The notes beneath the pieces were generated by a model, which was not told the origin of the DNA, ran no database searches, and was given only the letters and a program-made list of their open reading frames with translations. A stretch of DNA of 9,585 bases. It comes from Bacteroidota bacterium. Lineage in GTDB: Bacteria; Bacteroidota; Bacteroidia; Bacteroidales; Prolixibacteraceae. Positions 6,292 to 9,585 of the stretch are shown one piece after another. The translations under genes were made by a program, and so were the position numbers. The stretch is from assembly GCA_030695265.1 (NCBI GenBank), contig JAUYTA010000027.1, positions 1-9,585 on the forward strand, given 5' to 3'. Positions within the stretch are counted from its first letter, which is position 1, and the number at the start of each line of letters is the position of its first letter.

Positions 6292-6972
6292 ATGGACAAT
6301 GAATTTTTACAAACGATACTCCTTACGCTGAAACTGGCTGTTTCGACCACAATCATTTTGGTTGTTATCGGGCTGCCATTTGCTTATTGGCTGGCCTACA
6401 CCAAGGTCAGGATAAAACCACTGATTGAAGCATTGGTAAGTATGCCAATGGTTTTGCCACCTTCGGTAATCGGCTATTATATGCTGGTGATTTACAGTCC
6501 GCGCAACTGGTTTGGCGATTGGCTTGGCCGTGCATTCGATGTTCGCCTGGCATTTTCTTTCGAAGGAATTCTGATCGCATCGGTCATTTTCAGTCTGCCT
6601 TTTATGGTCCAGCCGTTGCACAATGGGTTGCGCGCTTTGCCCGATAGTCTGCGCGAAGCATCCTACACGCTCGGAAAATCGAAGATGATTACATTTTTCA
6701 GGGTGTTGCTTCCCAATATCAAACCTTCAATTATTACAGCTGTAGCGCTCACTTTTGCACACAGCATTGGCGAATTTGGAATTGTGCTGATGGTGGGCGG
6801 TAACATGCCCGGCGAAACCCGCGTGGCTTCCATTGCGATTTACGATGAGGTACAGGCGCTCAATTTTGAAGCTGCCAACCAATATGCCCTGATTTTATTC
6901 CTGATTTCGCTGGTTTTGCTCACCACCATTTATAGCGTCAATAAAAAATACGACACATGGCGAATGATGTAA
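6292..6972 (+). CDS. modB: Molybdate/tungstate ABC transporter permease ModB
   Basis: A 226-aa inner-membrane permease, the usual ModB length. The ATG at 6292 (MDNEFLQTILLTLKLAVST) gives the normal short cytoplasmic N-terminus. The frame continues upstream to a TTG at 6214, but that extension is translated from the repeat element and is not protein-like. Five or so membrane helices are visible: about residues 10-35, 47-66, 85-106, 142-163 and 195-216. The cytoplasmic coupling loop holds the EAA motif starting at Glu122 (EASYTLGKSKMITFFRVLLP), which docks on the ATPase. HSIGEFGIVLMVGGNMPGET is typical of ModB/CysT permeases. The 3' end overlaps modC by 16 bp. The function is translocation of the oxyanion delivered by ModA. 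Confidence 0.94.
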   Translation: MDNEFLQTILLTLKLAVSTTIILVVIGLPFAYWLAYTKVRIKPLIEALVSMPMVLPPSVIGYYMLVIYSPRNWFGDWLGRAFDVRLAFSFEGILIASVIFSLPFMVQPLHNGLRALPDSLREASYTLGKSKMITFFRVLLPNIKPSIITAVALTFAHSIGEFGIVLMVGGNMPGETRVASIAIYDEVQALNFEAANQYALILFLISLVLLTTIYSVNKKYDTWRMM

Positions 6973-7844
6973 TTTGTATCGATGTTGAAAAGCGGATGCT
7001 GACTGCCAATGGCCCGATGAATCTGGACATTCAGGCGACGATTCCGGCTGGCGAATTGATTGCCTTGTTTGGTGAGTCGGGTGCAGGAAAAACCACTCTA
7101 CTGCGAATTCTGGCCGGATTAACAATTCCGGATAAAGGATTGGTCCGGTTTGGAAATACAGTTTGGTTCGATTCGGCAAAACAGATCAACATTGTGCCTC
7201 AACAGCGCAACATCAGCTTGATGTTTCAGGATTACGCATTGTTTCCAAACATGACGGTGGAACAAAACATTCAGTTTGCCCAGCCCGAAAAAAACCAGTC
7301 AACGCTGAATGAATTACTGGAAATGTTTGGTTTGTCTGAACTCCGAAAACGGAAACCCAATGGCCTATCCGGAGGACAAAAACAGCGGGTTGCCCTTGCG
7401 CGCGCCCTCGCCCGAAAACCACAATTATTACTTTTGGACGAACCACTTTCGGCGCTTGATGCTGAAATGCGCTCCACACTTCAGGATGAAATTGCACAAG
7501 CTCACCAATTGTTGGGTGTAACCACCCTCATTGTCAGTCACGATTTAAATGAGGTGTTCCGACTGGCCTCTCAGGTACTTTGCATCGAAAACGGCACAAT
7601 TTCCCGGACAGGAAAACCTGAAGAGGTGTTTTTGGACAACAGCATCAGCGGAAAAGTGCAGATTACCGGACAAATTGCACGCATCGATAAACAGGACACT
7701 ATTTATATAGTGACAGTTATTTCCGGAAACAATCAGATCATCAAAGTCATTGCCTTCGAAAATGACCTTGAAAACTTGAAAATAGGCGACAGGGTAATGG
7801 TTTTCTCAAAAGCATTCAACCCGATTATCAGCAAACTCCGGTAA
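6957..7844 (+). CDS. modC: Molybdate/tungstate ABC transporter ATPase ModC
   Basis: A 295-aa ATPase that powers the ModB channel from the cytoplasm. All nucleotide-binding motifs are intact: Walker A GESGAGKT (39-46), Q-loop in LMFQDYALFPNMTV, ABC signature LSGGQKQR (137-144), Walker B LLLLDEP (157-163) with catalytic Glu162, D-loop SALD, and switch His195 in IVSHD. A single C-terminal TOBE/Mop-like domain spans about 232-293 (GKVQITGQIARIDKQ to IGDRVMVFSKAFNPII). This may sense substrate and inhibit uptake, as known for some ModC proteins. The protein is somewhat shorter than the roughly 350-aa proteobacterial form because the C-terminal region is compact. The ATG lies 16 bp inside modB, giving translational coupling. 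It is the last gene of the operon; no convincing terminator follows. Confidence 0.94.
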   Translation: MANDVICIDVEKRMLTANGPMNLDIQATIPAGELIALFGESGAGKTTLLRILAGLTIPDKGLVRFGNTVWFDSAKQINIVPQQRNISLMFQDYALFPNMTVEQNIQFAQPEKNQSTLNELLEMFGLSELRKRKPNGLSGGQKQRVALARALARKPQLLLLDEPLSALDAEMRSTLQDEIAQAHQLLGVTTLIVSHDLNEVFRLASQVLCIENGTISRTGKPEEVFLDNSISGKVQITGQIARIDKQDTIYIVTVISGNNQIIKVIAFENDLENLKIGDRVMVFSKAFNPIISKLR

Positions 7845-7892
7845 CATTTTTCTTCTATCAGTTTCCCCGTACGTAAAACACGTAAATGCATG

Positions 7893-7915
7893 TCATCGAA
7901 GTGCTGCCTTCGTGA
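7893..7915. other. Small hairpin in the modC-gdhA intergenic region
   Basis: CGAAG (7897-7901) and CTTCG (7908-7912) form a perfect 5-bp stem with a 6-nt loop, extendable by TCA/TGA pairing with one bulged T. It lies in the 155-bp gap after modC and about 85 bp ahead of the gdhA ATG. There is no immediate U-tract, so it is not a typical terminator; a short T-run only follows at 7926-7930. It could belong to the modC 3' end or the gdhA leader. The remainder of the gap is AT-rich, ending in an A-rich leader just before gdhA. Confidence 0.3.
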
Positions 7916-7987
7916 TTGGTAACTATTTTTATGCGCTGAAAAATGGTTTAACTTCAGAAAAAATTGCAACAATCGATAAAATATTAA

Positions 7988-9352
<1,365 letters not shown>

Positions 9353-9400
9353 AGGAAACGCATGTTTATTGATTGTATTTGTTCATATAGCCGGCAGTAA

Positions 9401-9430
9401 ATTGTTGTCATTGGTTGTCATTAGTTGTCA
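9401..9430. repeat. Three-copy 10-bp tandem repeat (consensus TTNGTTGTCA)
   Basis: Three directly abutting decamers, ATTGTTGTCA, TTGGTTGTCA and TTAGTTGTCA, lie 48 bp after the gdhA stop and before its terminator. The seven 3'-most bases (GTTGTCA) are identical in all copies except that the first unit reads T-GTTGTCA in the same register. The 10-bp period puts each copy on the same face of the DNA helix. It is either a repeat-family remnant or a protein-binding array; the sequence alone does not decide. Confidence 0.6.
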
Positions 9431-9490
9431 TTTATCGTTTCAGTGCAACTTAATGACTTCATGTAAATCTGTTGCGATCAGTGAGTTTTT

Positions 9491-9532
9491 AAAAAGGGAT
9501 TTTATTGTTTACACGGTAAAGTCCCTTTTTTT
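9491..9532 (+). terminator. Rho-independent terminator of gdhA
   Basis: A 14-bp stem is formed by AAAAAGGGATTTTA (9491-9504) and TAAAGTCCCTTTTT (9517-9530), with a single G-T wobble and a 12-nt loop, followed by a T-run to 9532. The matching A-run on the 5' side means it could act on both strands. It lies 138 bp after the gdhA stop codon. Downstream, to the end of the window (9533-9585), no gene start is evident. Confidence 0.9.
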
Positions 9533-9585
9533 GTATATGCATTTTGAAGATTATGATGTTGAAGATCATTGAAAATAATACACTA

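Noticed and set aside
7915..7921. ATTGGTA heptamer in the gdhA leader identical to one arm of the candidate mop operator
   Set aside because: Only a half site without its inverted partner; a 7-bp match in AT-rich DNA is expected by chance too often to propose shared regulation.
9369..9572. A 67-codon plus-strand open frame after gdhA
   Set aside because: It runs through the tandem repeat and the terminator, starts at a non-ATG codon and has no domain signal; considered non-coding.

Overview
The window is a compact, single-strand (all +) stretch of about 9.6 kb from what looks like a member of the Bacteroidota. The evidence is the gene families present, the lack of clear Shine-Dalgarno motifs before most starts, the A-rich leader before gdhA, and the near-zero or overlapping gene spacing. 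The repeat style suggests a Marinilabiliales/Prolixibacteraceae-like marine or anaerobic lineage, but that narrower placement is inference only.

Layout. (1) 1-2974: the 3' part of a large PEP/pyruvate-binding (PPDK_N, ATP-grasp-like) protein with a receiver-like N-terminal region, followed after 3 bp by a NarL/LuxR-type response regulator whose phospho-acceptor Asp is replaced by Asn. (2) 2975-3135: an intergenic region with a perfect 7-7-7 inverted repeat, a candidate operator. (3) 3136-7844: a seven-gene molybdate (or tungstate) oxyanion operon. It encodes a single Mop-domain protein with a Cys-rich tail, a ModE-type winged-helix protein lacking any oxyanion-binding domain, an outer-membrane barrel of the alginate-export family, ModA, a stand-alone di-Mop protein, ModB and ModC. 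(4) 7845-7999: a leader region with a small hairpin. (5) 8000-9352: an NADP-type hexameric glutamate dehydrogenase, gdhA, ending in a strong intrinsic terminator at 9491-9532. A three-copy 10-bp tandem repeat lies between the gene and its terminator.

How the genes fit together. ModA (periplasm), ModB (inner-membrane permease) and ModC (ATPase) form a complete ABC importer. The barrel encoded in the same run is a plausible outer-membrane entry route. The ModE-type DNA-binding protein and the Mop proteins look like a classical ModE regulator cut into separate polypeptides: a 110-aa HTH and a 134-aa di-Mop, plus an extra mono-Mop. Oxyanion sensing or storage and DNA binding would then be done by partner proteins. 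No molybdoenzyme or cofactor-synthesis gene lies in the window, so Mo versus W cannot be decided here.

The most interesting items are the split ModE arrangement, the Cys-tailed Mop protein, the porin embedded in the mod operon, and the PEP-binding/receiver protein coupled to a response regulator that cannot be phosphorylated at the usual site. Two short repeat structures (6213-6285 and 9401-9430) may be members of genome-wide intergenic repeat families.
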